Below, one piece after another: positions 5,549-6,248 of a DNA stretch of 6,248 nt. Position 1 is the stretch's first letter; each line of letters starts with the position of its first letter. Under the pieces are notes generated by a model. It made no database searches, had not been told where the DNA came from, and saw only the letters and a program-made list of their open reading frames with translations. The position numbers and the translations under genes were made by a program. Origin of the DNA: an uncultured Bacilli bacterium (GTDB taxonomy: Bacteria; Bacillota_I; Bacilli_A; RF39; UBA660); NCBI GenBank assembly GCA_947629125.1, contig CANRCO010000072.1, forward strand, positions 1 through 6,248. The letters are read 5' to 3'.

Positions 5549-5570
5549 ACATAGCATTTACGTAGCATTT
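5549..5570. repeat. 11-bp tandem repeat at the integrase 3' end
   Basis: ACATAGCATTT (5549-5559) is followed immediately by ACGTAGCATTT (5560-5570), differing at one base. On the minus strand they read as ATGCTACGTAA-like units that cover the stop codon of the recombinase relic. Short direct repeats at the end of an integrase gene, next to a tRNA target, fit arm-type integrase binding sites of an attachment region. Position and pattern are seen; the role is inferred. Confidence 0.5.
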
Positions 5571-5770
5571 TCTCCTTTCAAATTTAATTTTTCGTTAATA
5601 TTTTCTTCACTAAGTAATAGTTTTGATTTGTCATTATTTAAAGCTTCATAAGGTTTAGCATAAGTATTTCTAATAACTTCTTCTGTATCTCCTAATCGTT
5701 GAGCAATGATGAAATAGGCACTAGATAAATACCAAACTCGAACTTTTAAATTATTTGAAAAGTTAAAGTT
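5558..5770 (-). pseudogene. Tyrosine recombinase (integrase) C-terminal relic
   Basis: Minus-strand translation from just after a stop (5771-5773) gives 70 residues ending at TAA (5558-5560). Residues 21-38, IIAQRLGDTEEVIRNTYA, match the last conserved box of phage and ICE tyrosine integrases: the R-L-G-(H/D)-T segment followed by the catalytic tyrosine (Tyr37) in N-T-Y-A. The tail ends LNLKGENAT. The upstream HxxR box and the rest of the catalytic domain are absent, no ATG, GTG or TTG start is available, and residues 1-20 do not look like intact integrase. It is therefore a non-functional remnant. Its place just downstream of a tRNA gene is typical for an integrated element, and the facing KilA-N gene is probably cargo of the same or a later element. 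Family assignment is fairly sure; extent of decay is inferred. Confidence 0.7.
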
Positions 5771-5792
5771 TTAATATTCAATAATTTATGAT
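5763..5792 (+). promoter_or_regulatory. Possible promoter of the KilA-N gene
   Basis: TTAAAG (5763-5768) and TATGAT (5787-5792) are separated by 18 nt, with three and five matches to consensus. Initiation would fall near 5799, ahead of the G-run ribosome binding site at 5811-5818. A better -35-like TTGAAA (5755-5760) has only a poor -10 partner, so the choice is uncertain. Confidence 0.3.
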
Positions 5793-5823
5793 AAGATGAT
5801 TTTAGTTATTAAGGGGGGTAAAT

Positions 5824-6248
5824 ATGAATAACGAAATAATAAAATCAGAGATTAATGTAAATAACAATAAAATTAATGTAATGAGAATAGGAAATAAAGA
5901 ATATATTTCTCTTACTGATTTAGCTAGATATGCAGATGAAGATGATCCAAGATACCCTATTCAAAACTGGATGCGTAATAAAGATGTTATTGCTTATTTA
6001 GGATTGTGGGAAAAATTAAATAATGAAAATTTCAAAGGTGTCGAATTCGACGCGTTTAAAAATGAAGCTGGTAGTAATAAATTTAAAATATCACCTCAAA
6101 AATGGATTAAAGAAACCAACGCAATCGGAATAATATCTAAATCAGGTAATAATGGAGGAACTTATGCTTGTAGTGATATAGCTTTAGAATTTGCAAGTTG
6201 GCTATCTCCAGAATTTAAATTGTATGTTATCCAAGAATTTGAAAGATT
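5824..6248 (+). CDS. KilA-N domain protein, 3' end outside the window
   Basis: The first 141 residues are present and the frame is open to the window edge. After a short Asn-rich start, a KilA-N domain runs from about residue 25. It shows YISLTDLARYADEDDPRYPI (27-46), NWMRNKDVIAYLGLWE (48-63), the EFDAFKNEAG segment (74-83), SPQKWIKETNAIGI (90-103) and GGTYACSDIALEFASWLSPE (111-130). KilA-N is a DNA-binding module of phages, large DNA viruses and mobile elements; here it probably acts as an element-encoded regulator, but no specific role can be assigned. AAGGGGGG (5811-5818) lies 5 nt before the ATG. Codons such as GTC, GAC, GCG, ACC and ATC are more frequent than in the neighbours, which suggests transfer. 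A C-terminal domain may lie beyond the window. Confidence 0.88.
   Translation, partial: MNNEIIKSEINVNNNKINVMRIGNKEYISLTDLARYADEDDPRYPIQNWMRNKDVIAYLGLWEKLNNENFKGVEFDAFKNEAGSNKFKISPQKWIKETNAIGIISKSGNNGGTYACSDIALEFASWLSPEFKLYVIQEFER

Noticed and set aside
5498..6248. A second copy of the tRNA 3' end (attR) within the window
   Set aside because: No repeat of the T-arm or acceptor sequence is visible to the right of the tRNA; if present it lies outside the window.
1..6248. CRISPR array, insertion sequence or rRNA
   Set aside because: No regularly spaced repeats, transposase-like frames, terminal inverted repeats or rRNA-like sequence were seen on either strand.

Overview
The window is about three-quarters A+T and reads as a low-GC Gram-positive (Bacillota) chromosome. 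Every tryptophan in the proteins is coded by TGG, and all visible stops are TAA or TAG with no in-frame TGA, so the standard bacterial code fits and a Mycoplasma-type code is not needed. A clear CotE spore-coat protein points to a spore-forming lineage or a close relative. The base composition, short intergenic regions and overlapping signals would suit an AT-rich, compact gut-type Bacilli or Clostridia relative. That placement is inference.

Layout, left to right. Positions 1-138 hold a transcription terminator from an unseen neighbour, then a promoter and a leader hairpin. A ferritin-like di-iron protein follows (139-648, +). It converges on a HIT-family nucleotide hydrolase (663-1028, -), and the two share one terminator. 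The HIT gene is divergent from cotE (1146-1682, +). cotE converges on a phosphomannomutase/phosphoglucomutase (1711-3081, -), again sharing one terminator. Divergent from that is the ferrous iron uptake operon feoA-feoB (3204-5394, +, overlapping by 8 nt). Directly downstream is a tRNA-Thr(GGU) gene (5424-5497) with its own terminator.

Beyond the tRNA the character changes. A 70-residue relic of a tyrosine recombinase C-terminus lies on the minus strand (5558-5770), with an 11-bp tandem repeat over its stop codon. After it comes the start of a KilA-N domain gene (5824 to the window end, +) of phage type, with more C/G-ending codons than its neighbours. This looks like one edge of a decayed mobile element inserted beside the tRNA gene.

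Functionally the window combines iron handling (FeoA/FeoB import and a di-iron ferritin-fold protein), spore coat assembly (CotE), sugar-phosphate metabolism for envelope polymers, and a mobile-element boundary. The most unusual signals are regulatory: a leader hairpin that buries the ribosome binding site of the ferritin-like gene, terminator hairpins built over stop codons at all three gene 3' ends that can be seen, and a hairpin after feoB that also carries the extended -10 element of the tRNA promoter. No wholly new multigene system is visible.
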